Below are positions 24,717 to 33,482 of a stretch of 64,000 nucleotides of DNA, piece after piece. This DNA is from Gemmatimonadetes bacterium 2013_60CM_65_52 (GTDB lineage: Bacteria > Gemmatimonadota > Gemmatimonadetes > Gemmatimonadales > Gemmatimonadaceae), in contig NGFI01000014.1 of assembly GCA_002215645.1 (NCBI GenBank), positions 310,001-374,000 of the forward strand, written 5' to 3'. The notes beneath the pieces were generated by a model. The model saw only the letters and a list, made by a program, of their open reading frames with translations. It ran no database searches and was not told the origin of the DNA. Made by a program: the position numbers and the translations under genes. How positions within the stretch are numbered: the stretch's first letter is position 1; the number at the start of each line of letters is the position of its first letter.

Positions 24717-26684
24717 CTACGCCGGAACGGCGACGGAGACGGGTGATGGACGCGCCAGTGACCGGCTCACGTCCTCGATGGCCTCGCCATCGAACTGCAT
24801 GCGCTGCCACATCTCGAGATTGATCAGTGACCAGAGCCGTTCCGAGTGATTCGCCTCACCGGAGGTATGGCTCGCGACGAGCCGCTGAAGCGTCGTCGTG
24901 TCGAACAGCCCGCGCTCGCGCGTCCGCGGACCGAGCACGAAATCATCGAGCACGAAGCGATACGGTCCGCGCAGCCACGGACCGACCGGCACAGGAAAGC
25001 CCATCTTCCGCCGCGTGAGGATCTCGGGCGGAAGGACCTTCGCCATCGCCTGGCGGAGCACGTACTTCGTGGTGAGCCCGCGCACCTTCATCCGCTCTGG
25101 CATGCGTGCGGCGAACTCCACCAGATCGTGGTCGAGGAACGGCACGCGGCTCTCGATGGAGGCCGCCATGCTCATCTGATCCTGCTTCATCAACAGCTCG
25201 TGGAGATACGTCTTGGTGTCCACGTACAGCAGCTTGTTGAGCAGCGTGTGCGCGTCACCGGCGTCCCAGTACTGCTCCGACGTTGCATACGGCGACAATG
25301 CGCCGAGCCGCTGCCGCGCATCGCGCGACCATAGGCTGTCGAGCCACTGACGTCCGAAGACCGCGAAGTTGTCGAAGTACAATGAAGTGATGTCGGCCGG
25401 CAGCGTCAGGAAAGTGCGCGAGAGCTTCTGCCGTACGCGCGATCCCGCTGGAAGCGATTCGATGAGACCGCGTACCATTGCACGTCCCGCACGCGGCACC
25501 GCGCGCTCGAACGTCCGGCCGAAGCGCATGTTGTACATGGTGGCGCGGTAGCGATTGTACCCGCCGAGCACCTCGTCGCTGCCCTCGCCCGTGAGCACCA
25601 CCTTCACGTTCTCGACGGCAAGCCGCGACACGAAGTGCAGCGGAATGCTCGACGGATGCGCGATGGGTTCGTCCTCGTGATAGATGAGCCTTGGGAGCGC
25701 ACGCCAGAACTCCGCGGGCGACACTACGATCTCGCGATGCTCGGTGCGGAACGCCTTCGACACCACGCGGGCATATTGCAGCTCGTTTGCATCCCGCTCG
25801 GCAAACGCGACCGAGAACGTCCGCACTGGCGCGTCGATGAGTTGGCTCATCACGGCGGTGATGGCCGCCGAATCGATGCCGCCTGACAGGAAGGAGCCCA
25901 GGGGAACGTCGGCCATGAGGTGCATCCGCACGGCCTCGCGGAATCGCGCGCCGTACTCCGCAACGATGTCCGCATCGCTCCGCGTGTCTTCTCCCTCGTG
26001 CGCGAAGCTCAGGTCCCAGTAGCGCTCGATGGTGACCTGACCGTCGCGCCAGGTGAGCGTGTGACCGGGCTCGAGCCGGCGGATGCCGGCATACATCGTC
26101 TTCGCGCCAAAGGTGGAATGGCTCGAGAGATACTCGGGAAGCGAGGTGTCATCGAATCGCGCCGCAATGTCGCCGCTCGCCAGAATGGCCTTGATCTCGG
26201 AGCCGAAGTACAGTGAGCCGTCGGCCGTCAGGGCATAGTACAACGGCTTGATCCCGAAGCGATCGCGCGCGATGAACAGCGTCTCGTTTCTGGAATCCCA
26301 GATCGCGAAGGCGAACATGCCGCGCAACCGCTCCGCCACGCCCGCGCCGTGCCTGTCGTAGAGTCTGAGGATGCTCTCCGTATCGCAGTGCGTGCGATAC
26401 CGGTGCCCCTCGGCCTCGAGCCGTCGCTGAATGTCGGGATGGTTGTACACCTCGCCGTTGTACACGATCTGCACGGCACCGTCGTGAATCGCCATGGGCT
26501 GCTGCCCCGCCTCGGGATCCACGATGCTCAGCCGCCGATGTCCCAGGCCGATGCGCCCACGCACGAAGACGCCCGCGCCATCCGGGCCACGATGCGCGAT
26601 CACGTCGGACATGCGCTCGATCGTCGAGCGCTGAACCTCAGCACCCGATCGCGAAGAGAACGCAATTCCGCATATGCCGCACAT
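24717..26684 (-). CDS. Asparagine synthase-like glutamine amidotransferase
   Basis: The 655-residue protein has the class II glutaminase domain starting MCGICGIAF with C2 as nucleophile, HRGPDGAG, and YNGEVYNH. The C-terminal ATP-pyrophosphatase domain has PLGSFLSGGIDSAAI (the SGGxDS loop) and VVLTGEGSDEVLGGY. These are complete for AsnB-like activity. In EPS and O-antigen clusters such enzymes commonly amidate a uronic acid carboxyl rather than aspartate; that role here is inference from the neighbouring AlgD-type dehydrogenase. A second homologue is at 31617-33482. It starts with an ATG preceded by a 63-nt gap after the heparinase-like gene. Confidence 0.9.
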   Translation of the reverse strand: MCGICGIAFSSRSGAEVQRSTIERMSDVIAHRGPDGAGVFVRGRIGLGHRRLSIVDPEAGQQPMAIHDGAVQIVYNGEVYNHPDIQRRLEAEGHRYRTHCDTESILRLYDRHGAGVAERLRGMFAFAIWDSRNETLFIARDRFGIKPLYYALTADGSLYFGSEIKAILASGDIAARFDDTSLPEYLSSHSTFGAKTMYAGIRRLEPGHTLTWRDGQVTIERYWDLSFAHEGEDTRSDADIVAEYGARFREAVRMHLMADVPLGSFLSGGIDSAAITAVMSQLIDAPVRTFSVAFAERDANELQYARVVSKAFRTEHREIVVSPAEFWRALPRLIYHEDEPIAHPSSIPLHFVSRLAVENVKVVLTGEGSDEVLGGYNRYRATMYNMRFGRTFERAVPRAGRAMVRGLIESLPAGSRVRQKLSRTFLTLPADITSLYFDNFAVFGRQWLDSLWSRDARQRLGALSPYATSEQYWDAGDAHTLLNKLLYVDTKTYLHELLMKQDQMSMAASIESRVPFLDHDLVEFAARMPERMKVRGLTTKYVLRQAMAKVLPPEILTRRKMGFPVPVGPWLRGPYRFVLDDFVLGPRTRERGLFDTTTLQRLVASHTSGEANHSERLWSLINLEMWQRMQFDGEAIEDVSRSLARPSPVSVAVPA

Positions 26685-26747
26685 GTGTCGTTCCGGACCC
26701 TCATGAAAACAGCGGCGCGCGCCGCTACGATGAATACGACGAATCCC

Positions 26748-29138
26748 CTACCCCTTCCGCCCGCCGGTCGACGTCCAGCCGGTCACCCCGCGCAACGCCT
26801 CCGTGGCCATATCTGACGCCTCGAAGAGCTCCCCATCCGCTGCGAGTTTCGCTTCGTGGCCGAAGACAGCTACGCTGATGAGCGAAGCGCCCGGTGCTTT
26901 CCTGCGCAGCAAGGCGGCGTCCCCCGACAGCTCGAATCCGGATACCTTCGCCCGTCCCGCTGCTCCCAGAACGAACAGGTCGTACCACTCTGGACGACTG
27001 ACGGCTATCCCGCGTCCCTCGCTCGCCGGGATGTCGGTGACCGAGACCGTTTCACCTTCCGCGAGCGGACAGAGAACCGTCACGATCGTTCGCTCGCCGC
27101 TCCGACGGCTCGCCACGCGCACGACAGGGGCACGTACGCGGCGGCCGTACGAGGGAGATATCCAGTCATTCTCAACAGCCACCGCGTCCACGTCGCCCGC
27201 AATGCCGAAAAATAGCCGCGGCCGCTCGGCGCCGCAGGGGAAGCGTAGCACGAGGCTGCGCTCCGCCCTGCTCTCCGGAGTCGCCCCCTCCGCGGCGTGA
27301 AAGTGGGCCACGGCGTCGCTTGCAACGTCGGAGTCCACCGTGTCTACCACGATCCAATACTCGCCCCGGACGTGCAGCACGGACCTCCGGTGCGACGCGC
27401 CGATTCCGAGCCTCCCGAAGCCATCATGGCGGCCCACAAACCAATCGGTAAACGAGCCCGTCCACCACTGCTCCACCGTTGCCTCAGCGCGGTGCTCCCA
27501 AGAAAAAGGGCCGGCCGGCACCGAGGACGCTTCGCCGTTCAGAGTGACGGTGTTGTGCGCGGCCGTATGGCGAAAGTGGTCGCGCGCCTCCGCCGACGCA
27601 GTGTACGTGTACGTGCCAGGGTCAACGATGATCGGACACGCACCAACCGCGAGCTCGAGAGACAACGCGTCCGCGTGCGCGTGCCCGCAGTTCAGGGCGC
27701 CCAGCGGACCGCAGTCTATCACGGCGTGCAATGCGTGTTCGCCCCACCCACTCCGCATGATCGCATAACCGCCGATGGGAAACAGCTTCGACGTCTCGAC
27801 AGGTGGAGGCCGACCGACGCGTGACTCGGCGTCATGAACGCCTGCCGGGCCGAGTAGCCAGAGCACCTCCTCCGTCACGCCACCGGCCACCGCGGCATGC
27901 TCGGCGCGATCCAGTACGACCGCGGACGTGGCGAGAGCCGCGCGAACATCGGTGAGCCCACGCTCCTCGAGCAGCACGAGGCGGCCGCCATCGTCGTCGC
28001 CGATCACGGGAATGCTCCCGTCGCCACGCGCGAGAAACGCGAGGTGGTCGATCGCGAGCGCTAGACGGTCGCGCATCGGGCGCGGCACGACAAAGCCGTT
28101 GCGGTCCGCGAGAATCACCGCGTGCAGATAGATGTCAGCCGTATAGCGCTGATAGTAGGTTGCCTGCTCGAAGTACACGCCGTCGTCGTAGATCTGACGG
28201 GCGAGCTGCTGCGCCAGAATTCGCCAACCGCGTTCTCGCCAGACACTCGCGCGCCGCAACTCCGGCAGCATCGTGCCGAGATAGAACAGGCCCAGCGCCT
28301 CGCCGGTGAGATGCGTGTTGGGGCTGAAGTACGTGGAGAGATACCGCTCGAGATGGCGACCGTGCACGTACAGATACCTCAGCATCCGCTCGACCAGCGC
28401 GGCAGTCAGCTCGGGCGCATCGCGGAACAGCTCGATCGCCCAGAGCCACGCAATGGCGCGATACGACACTTCCAGGCTGCTCGCCCAGTTGATGCCGTTC
28501 TTCGGCGCGTTGGCGTCCATCCACGATGCGACCTGCTCCGCGAAGCACGCCGCATACCTCGGATCTCGCGTCACCTGATAGGCGCGGCCGAGAACGAAGA
28601 AATGCTGATGACGATTGAGCTCCCACACGACCTTGTGGTCGCCCACGAGAGAGTGGTCGAGATACGGGATTCTGCTCCAGTGGACGTCCGGTGCTCGCTT
28701 GCTGGATACGGGATCCACGTGCCAATCGATTGGCTCGCCGAACCACAGATCGGTGTGGCCAAGGAGGTCGAATCGTCCCGCGAGGACGCGCTCCGCCGCG
28801 CCGATCAGAGACGCACGAGCACGCGCCCACCTCGGAGTCTCCATCTCTCGCGCCGAGGCTCCGTCACGGATGCCAACGAAGAAGGCGGGCTCCGACCTGG
28901 ATGAGAAATGCTCGCGGAGCGATGGGCCGTCACTCGCGCCGCGCAGCACGCGCTGGTCGAGCAGCTCGACGAAGGAGCGGCCACGCGGCTCCCGGGACGC
29001 CACCGACATGCCGCGTCGCTCCAGCTCGGCCGACACGAACTGCGCCGCTCGCTCACGCAGCTCGCCGAGCGAGCGGCCACGAAGCGACCGGGCGCGCCGC
29101 AGGACGGCCGCGAACCGCCAGTCGCCAACAGTCGTCAT
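26748..29138 (-). CDS. Heparinase II/III family protein
   Basis: The 796-residue protein has an alpha/alpha-toroid N-terminal part (Hepar_II_III_N-like, with KVVWELNRHQHFFVLGRAY and FSPNTHLTGEALGLFYLGTM) and a beta-sandwich C-terminal part starting around residue 420 (GGYAIMRSGWG, LNCGHAHADALSLELAVG, FRHTAAHNTVTLNG), typical of uronic-acid polysaccharide lyases. The N-H-L and Y-Q-R-Y residues are those expected near a lyase active site. No N-terminal signal peptide is visible, so it may be cytoplasmic or exported by another route. The ATG at 29138 overlaps the GT4 stop as ATGA. It may trim EPS or remodel lipid-linked units. Confidence 0.88.
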   Translation of the reverse strand: MTTVGDWRFAAVLRRARSLRGRSLGELRERAAQFVSAELERRGMSVASREPRGRSFVELLDQRVLRGASDGPSLREHFSSRSEPAFFVGIRDGASAREMETPRWARARASLIGAAERVLAGRFDLLGHTDLWFGEPIDWHVDPVSSKRAPDVHWSRIPYLDHSLVGDHKVVWELNRHQHFFVLGRAYQVTRDPRYAACFAEQVASWMDANAPKNGINWASSLEVSYRAIAWLWAIELFRDAPELTAALVERMLRYLYVHGRHLERYLSTYFSPNTHLTGEALGLFYLGTMLPELRRASVWRERGWRILAQQLARQIYDDGVYFEQATYYQRYTADIYLHAVILADRNGFVVPRPMRDRLALAIDHLAFLARGDGSIPVIGDDDGGRLVLLEERGLTDVRAALATSAVVLDRAEHAAVAGGVTEEVLWLLGPAGVHDAESRVGRPPPVETSKLFPIGGYAIMRSGWGEHALHAVIDCGPLGALNCGHAHADALSLELAVGACPIIVDPGTYTYTASAEARDHFRHTAAHNTVTLNGEASSVPAGPFSWEHRAEATVEQWWTGSFTDWFVGRHDGFGRLGIGASHRRSVLHVRGEYWIVVDTVDSDVASDAVAHFHAAEGATPESRAERSLVLRFPCGAERPRLFFGIAGDVDAVAVENDWISPSYGRRVRAPVVRVASRRSGERTIVTVLCPLAEGETVSVTDIPASEGRGIAVSRPEWYDLFVLGAAGRAKVSGFELSGDAALLRRKAPGASLISVAVFGHEAKLAADGELFEASDMATEALRGVTGWTSTGGRKG

Positions 29139-30253
29139 GCGGTCAACTGCGTCAGATCGCGATAGAGCCGCTTCCATTCCACGGCAACCGCGGGCCAGAC
29201 GTATCGAGTGAGACTCTCCCGGCGCGCACGCGCGGAGACCGCGGCCGCCAGCCCAGGCTCGCGCAACAACTCCAGCATCTGGCCGCCGAGACTCTCGTGA
29301 TCGTCGCAGCGGGACAGAAAACCGATGTCGCCGTGCCGCACGACGTACGGAATGCCGCCCGCGTCGGTGCTCACTACGGGCAGTCCCGCCGCGAATGCTT
29401 CGATCACCGAATTCGGCATGTTGTCGATGTTCGGCGAGTTCAGATAGATGTCCGCATCCGAGTAGTACTCCCGCATCCTGTCCGGCAACACCTTGCCGGC
29501 GAACGTCACGTTGCGAAGGCCAAGCGTGGAAGCCAGGCGCTCGAGCTCCTTCCGCTGGCTCCCCTCGCCCACGACCGTCAGCCGCGCATCTGCATGCTGC
29601 TGCTGCACGATTGCGAACGCCCGCAACGAGCAGGCGACATTGTACATCGGCTCGAGGTTGCGATTGCTCAACACGCGCGGACGTACCGTGCGTCGCTCCC
29701 GATAGTCGAGCCGATCGAGGTCCACGAAGTTGAGAATCGCGCGGGCGTGTAATCCGAATCGGCTGAACACGTCGACGAGATACCCGGACGGGACGACGAT
29801 CTCATGCGCCAGTCGCATGGTCCACCGCGCAAAGCGCGAACGCGCCAGGTGGTCGTCGGCCTCGCCGCTGCGGTAGTTCAGCACGATCTGCTTTCCGTAC
29901 ATCCGCCCGATCGCCATCGCCGGGAGCGGTGCGAGCAGGTAGGACGTGTAGGATGCGGAAAACGCATGCACCACGTCGACGCTCCGGAGACGCCACAGCA
30001 GCGAGATCACGTACGCCATGGACGTGACGACCGTACGGACATATTTCACGCGCTGTAACAGCCGCAGCGGTCCCGGCAGCCGGGGATTCACCGGCAGGAA
30101 TTCAACGACGAATCCATCCAGCTCACCGAGGCGACGCAGCAGGCGCTGCACCTGCACCGCCTGACCGCCCAGGATGTCCATGGATGGACCGACGAGCACG
30201 AGCCGGATGGTCTCGCGCTGCGTGGCCGCCGTGGCGGGCACGCCATCGGTCAT
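29135..30253 (-). CDS. GT4 family glycosyltransferase
   Basis: The start ATG at 30253 forms an ATGA overlap with the flippase stop; the longer open frame upstream runs through the flippase gene in another frame and is not coding. The 372-residue protein has LVLVGPSMDILGGQAVQVQR (GT4 acceptor loop), VVHAFSASYTSYLLAPLP, RVLSNRNLEPMYNV, LTVVGEGSQRKELERLAS and MPNSVIEAFAAGLPVVSTDA with the E-x7-E donor motif. It is cytosolic and couples translationally to the flippase (upstream) and the heparinase-like gene (downstream, ATGA). Confidence 0.9.
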   Translation of the reverse strand: MTDGVPATAATQRETIRLVLVGPSMDILGGQAVQVQRLLRRLGELDGFVVEFLPVNPRLPGPLRLLQRVKYVRTVVTSMAYVISLLWRLRSVDVVHAFSASYTSYLLAPLPAMAIGRMYGKQIVLNYRSGEADDHLARSRFARWTMRLAHEIVVPSGYLVDVFSRFGLHARAILNFVDLDRLDYRERRTVRPRVLSNRNLEPMYNVACSLRAFAIVQQQHADARLTVVGEGSQRKELERLASTLGLRNVTFAGKVLPDRMREYYSDADIYLNSPNIDNMPNSVIEAFAAGLPVVSTDAGGIPYVVRHGDIGFLSRCDDHESLGGQMLELLREPGLAAAVSARARRESLTRYVWPAVAVEWKRLYRDLTQLTA

Positions 30254-31620
30254 ACGATCGTTTCGGTCGGCGGCGGTGTCCGTACGGGCTGACGCGCGAA
30301 GATCCGCCGCGCCGCCAGCGCGAGAGTGACACTCCGCACGAGCGTCGAGATCGCCGTGGCGGTCGCCGTGCCGATCATCCCGTATCGCGGCGTCAGAAAC
30401 AGGGTCAGCACGATATTCAGCGCGGCGCTGATTCCAATGATCCGCGTCGCGATGTGCTGATGCGCCGTCATGGTGAACAGATACCCGAGCAACATGCCGA
30501 GCACCGCGGCAATGAGCTGCGACGTCGCCAGGACCACGAGCACCGGATACGTTGGCACGAACTGAAGCCCGTAGAGGTGCAGCAACGACTTGCCCAGCGC
30601 CACGACCAGGAAGAACACCGGCGTGGAGAGGAGGAACGTGAGCTTCAGGATCTGCGTCGAGATCCGCCGCAGATCGGCAAGCTCTCCGCGCGCGAAGAGA
30701 TCGGCGATCATGGGCTGGGCGATCACCATGATCGCCGTCGCGCCGAAGCCCACGAGGCTCGCAAGCTGGCTCGCCGCTCCATAGAAGCCGGCCTGCGACG
30801 TGCCCAGCAGCGCGCCGACAATCAGCACGTCGGCCTGTGTGGACAGCACGAGCTGTGCGATGGAAATGGCCACGAAGTGCCCGCTGGCCTGTACCCATTC
30901 CATCGTGTGATAGCTCGGCGCATGTTGATAGGCCTGCGCCGGCACCTCTCGGCGGAGGAACCACGCCGTCGCGCTCAGCGCGACACCCGTCGCCACGAAC
31001 TGCAGCGTCACGGCGTGCCACGCGTTGAAGTTCGAGCCGAGGAGACGCGCCGTCGCGATCACGGTCACCGCGAATAGCGCTGGACGCAGCACCTGGTAGG
31101 GCGCCTGCGACTGCGTGACTCGCTTCAGGCCAAGCAGGATACCGCCCTGCAGCTGCACCACCGACGTGAGCGGAAACAGCGCGCAGACGGCAAGAAAGGC
31201 GAACTCGATGAGCTGGTCGTAATCGAGCGCGAACAGCAGCAGTCCCGCACCGATGGCGGCGACCGTCAGCGTGGTCGCGACTACGATCTGATGGCTGCGC
31301 CGAATGAACCCGCGAAGGCTGCCCCAATCCTCGGTCGCGGCATACGCGCTCACGAAACGCACCGCCGCGTTCGCGAACTCGAGAGCGCACAACAGTCCGG
31401 CGACGTTCGACCACCCGAGCACGTACACGTACAGGCCGTATCCGCGCGTCCCCAGCGTTCGGGCGAGCACGGTCTGCGTCACGAGGCCGAGCAGCAGCCC
31501 GCCGGCATTGAGACTGAACGCTCTGATCGACCCCTTGAGGAGGGTCGGGTCGGCGCGGCGCAATTGCGCGCGCCACTGGCCGGGCTGCAGGAGCAGATTG
31601 ACGGACGAAAGCGCGGTCAC
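30250..31620 (-). CDS. Wzx-type lipid-linked oligosaccharide flippase
   Basis: The 456-residue membrane protein has about 13-14 hydrophobic segments and the MATE/polysaccharide-synthesis-exporter pattern: LKGSIRAFSLNAGGLLLGLV and LARTLGTRGYGLYVYVLGW near the N-terminus, GFYGAASQLASLVGF in the middle and PRYGMIGTATATAIS near the end. The GTG at 31620 forms a 4-nt GTGA overlap with the asparagine-synthase stop and is preferred to the upstream open codons. It would move undecaprenyl-linked repeat units across the inner membrane before polymerisation or ligation. Confidence 0.9.
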   Translation of the reverse strand: MTALSSVNLLLQPGQWRAQLRRADPTLLKGSIRAFSLNAGGLLLGLVTQTVLARTLGTRGYGLYVYVLGWSNVAGLLCALEFANAAVRFVSAYAATEDWGSLRGFIRRSHQIVVATTLTVAAIGAGLLLFALDYDQLIEFAFLAVCALFPLTSVVQLQGGILLGLKRVTQSQAPYQVLRPALFAVTVIATARLLGSNFNAWHAVTLQFVATGVALSATAWFLRREVPAQAYQHAPSYHTMEWVQASGHFVAISIAQLVLSTQADVLIVGALLGTSQAGFYGAASQLASLVGFGATAIMVIAQPMIADLFARGELADLRRISTQILKLTFLLSTPVFFLVVALGKSLLHLYGLQFVPTYPVLVVLATSQLIAAVLGMLLGYLFTMTAHQHIATRIIGISAALNIVLTLFLTPRYGMIGTATATAISTLVRSVTLALAARRIFARQPVRTPPPTETIV

Positions 31621-33482
31621 GACACGAGCATGGTGCGATTCGAGGCGTCCCGCAGTGCGGTGAGCCACAGATCCAGCACCAGCAGGCGCCAGAGAAAGTG
31701 GCTGTGGTCACGCCTGCCGCTCAGATGCTCCCGCACCAGGCGCTCCACGCTGTCGTGGTCAACGTACTCGTGCACCGGCCGGCTGGCGTCTATGAGCGTC
31801 TCGAGCCGGTGGCGCAACTGCTGGCGCATCCAGCGGCCAAGCGGCACTGCGAACCCGCGCTTGGGTTGCGTAAAGACCGAATCCGGCACGAGCCCCTTGA
31901 TGGCCTCGCGTAGAATCCACTTGCCCGTGCCGTCACGACGCTTCAGATGTCCCGGCAGCGAGACGGCGAACTCCACCAGAGGATGGTCCAGCAGTGGCAC
32001 GCGCGCCTCCAGGGAAACACGCATGCTCGCCCGGTCGACCTTGGTGAGAATGTCTCCCGGCAGATAGCTGGCGAGGTCCACGAGCGTCATCTGCGTGAGA
32101 AAGTCGCGTCCTTCCGCAGGCTCGAACCAGCGGTCGAGCAGTGCGTCCAGCGAGTGATCGCTCGCGACATGCCGAAGGGTTCCCCCCTCGTTGATCGCGA
32201 GCGGCTGGGCGACGGTGGCCGCATACCGTCCGCGCCGCTCCCGGGACAGATCAAGCAGCTTGTTGCGCCCATACGTCGAATGTCCGAGACGCAATGCCGC
32301 GGCGCGCGCGAGCTTGCGAGCAACTCGCGTGGGAAGCTGACGCGCAGTTTCCATCCGCGCATACCTCGTGTAGCCGCCGAAGAGCTCGTCGCCGCCGTCA
32401 CCCGAGAGAGCAACCGTCACATGCTGCCGTGCGAGGTGCGACACGAGCAGTGTCGGGAGTGCCGACGAATCGCCGAACGGCTCATCGAAGGTGCCCACCA
32501 CCTCTTCCACGAGCTCGTCGGCGTCGGGCCGGACGATGAGCTCCGTGTGGTCTGTCCCCAGGGCGCGCGCCACGCTTGCCGCATGCGGCGCTTCGTTGAA
32601 CTCCGGCTCGTCAAACCCGATCGAGAACGTTCGAACGCGCGTTGCACACAACCGCGCCATCTGCGCGACGACCGTGGACGAATCGATTCCGCCGGAGAGA
32701 AACGCGCCCAACGGCACCTCGGACTCCAGGTGCGAATCCACCGCATCCGCGATGAGCCGCCGCAGCTCTTCCACCACCGCGCGTTCATCCGTCACGGGCA
32801 TCTCGCCGCGCACAGGCGTCCAATACTGCTGCACCGAGACGCCATTCGCGCGATCCCATGTGAGCACGTGACCCGGCGGCAGCTTGCGAACGCCGCGAAA
32901 GATGCACGCGGGGTCGGGCACGTACCCGAGCGCCAGATACTCGTGCATCGCGCTCACGTCGATCTCGCGGGGAAACTCGTCGAGCGCGAGAAACGACTTC
33001 AGCTCGGACGCGAACGCGATGCCGTCGGGCGTGACCCAGTAGTACAGCGGCTTGATGCCGAGGCGGTCGCGCGCAAGCAACAGCCGCTCGGCCTTCTCGT
33101 CCCAGATCGCGAATGCAAACATCCCGCGAAGGCGCTCGACGAAGCGCGGACCGTCCTCCTCGTACAGGTGGACGAGTGTCTCCGTGTCGGATCGCGACCG
33201 GAGCACGTGGCGCGGCAGAAGCTGCGCGCGCAGATGATGATGGTTGTAGATCTCGCCGTTGAACACCACGTGCACCGTGGCGTCCTCGTTCGAGATGGGC
33301 TGTCTGCCGCCGGCGACGTCGATGATGCTGAGGCGCCGCATGCCGAGCGCCACGCCCGGGCCGATGTGATGCCCTTCGTCGTCGGGACCTCGATGCCGGA
33401 TGGCGGCGCACATTGCCGCCAGCTCCATTTCCGAAACGTCAGATGACCGCCGCCAGCCCGCATACCCCGCAATGCCGCACAC
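31617..33482 (-). CDS. XrtA-associated asparagine synthase-like amidotransferase
   Basis: The 621-residue protein starts MCGIAGYAGW (C2 nucleophile) with HRGPDDEGHHIGPGVALG and FNGEIYNHHHLRA in the glutaminase domain. The synthetase domain has PLGAFLSGGIDSSTVV and VTVALSGDGGDELFGGYTRY. YLALGYVPDPACIFRGVRKL and the overall length match the amidotransferase known from exosortase A EPS loci. GTG at 33482 begins at the base right after the ligase stop. It probably transfers ammonia to a uronic acid on the glycan; paralogue at 24717-26684 differs in the C-terminal third. Confidence 0.9.
   Translation of the reverse strand: MCGIAGYAGWRRSSDVSEMELAAMCAAIRHRGPDDEGHHIGPGVALGMRRLSIIDVAGGRQPISNEDATVHVVFNGEIYNHHHLRAQLLPRHVLRSRSDTETLVHLYEEDGPRFVERLRGMFAFAIWDEKAERLLLARDRLGIKPLYYWVTPDGIAFASELKSFLALDEFPREIDVSAMHEYLALGYVPDPACIFRGVRKLPPGHVLTWDRANGVSVQQYWTPVRGEMPVTDERAVVEELRRLIADAVDSHLESEVPLGAFLSGGIDSSTVVAQMARLCATRVRTFSIGFDEPEFNEAPHAASVARALGTDHTELIVRPDADELVEEVVGTFDEPFGDSSALPTLLVSHLARQHVTVALSGDGGDELFGGYTRYARMETARQLPTRVARKLARAAALRLGHSTYGRNKLLDLSRERRGRYAATVAQPLAINEGGTLRHVASDHSLDALLDRWFEPAEGRDFLTQMTLVDLASYLPGDILTKVDRASMRVSLEARVPLLDHPLVEFAVSLPGHLKRRDGTGKWILREAIKGLVPDSVFTQPKRGFAVPLGRWMRQQLRHRLETLIDASRPVHEYVDHDSVERLVREHLSGRRDHSHFLWRLLVLDLWLTALRDASNRTMLVS

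Noticed and set aside
30254-31711. N-terminal extension of the 29135-30253 GT4 gene
   Set aside because: That part reads through the flippase gene in a different frame; the ATGA overlap and GT4 motifs place the start at 30253.
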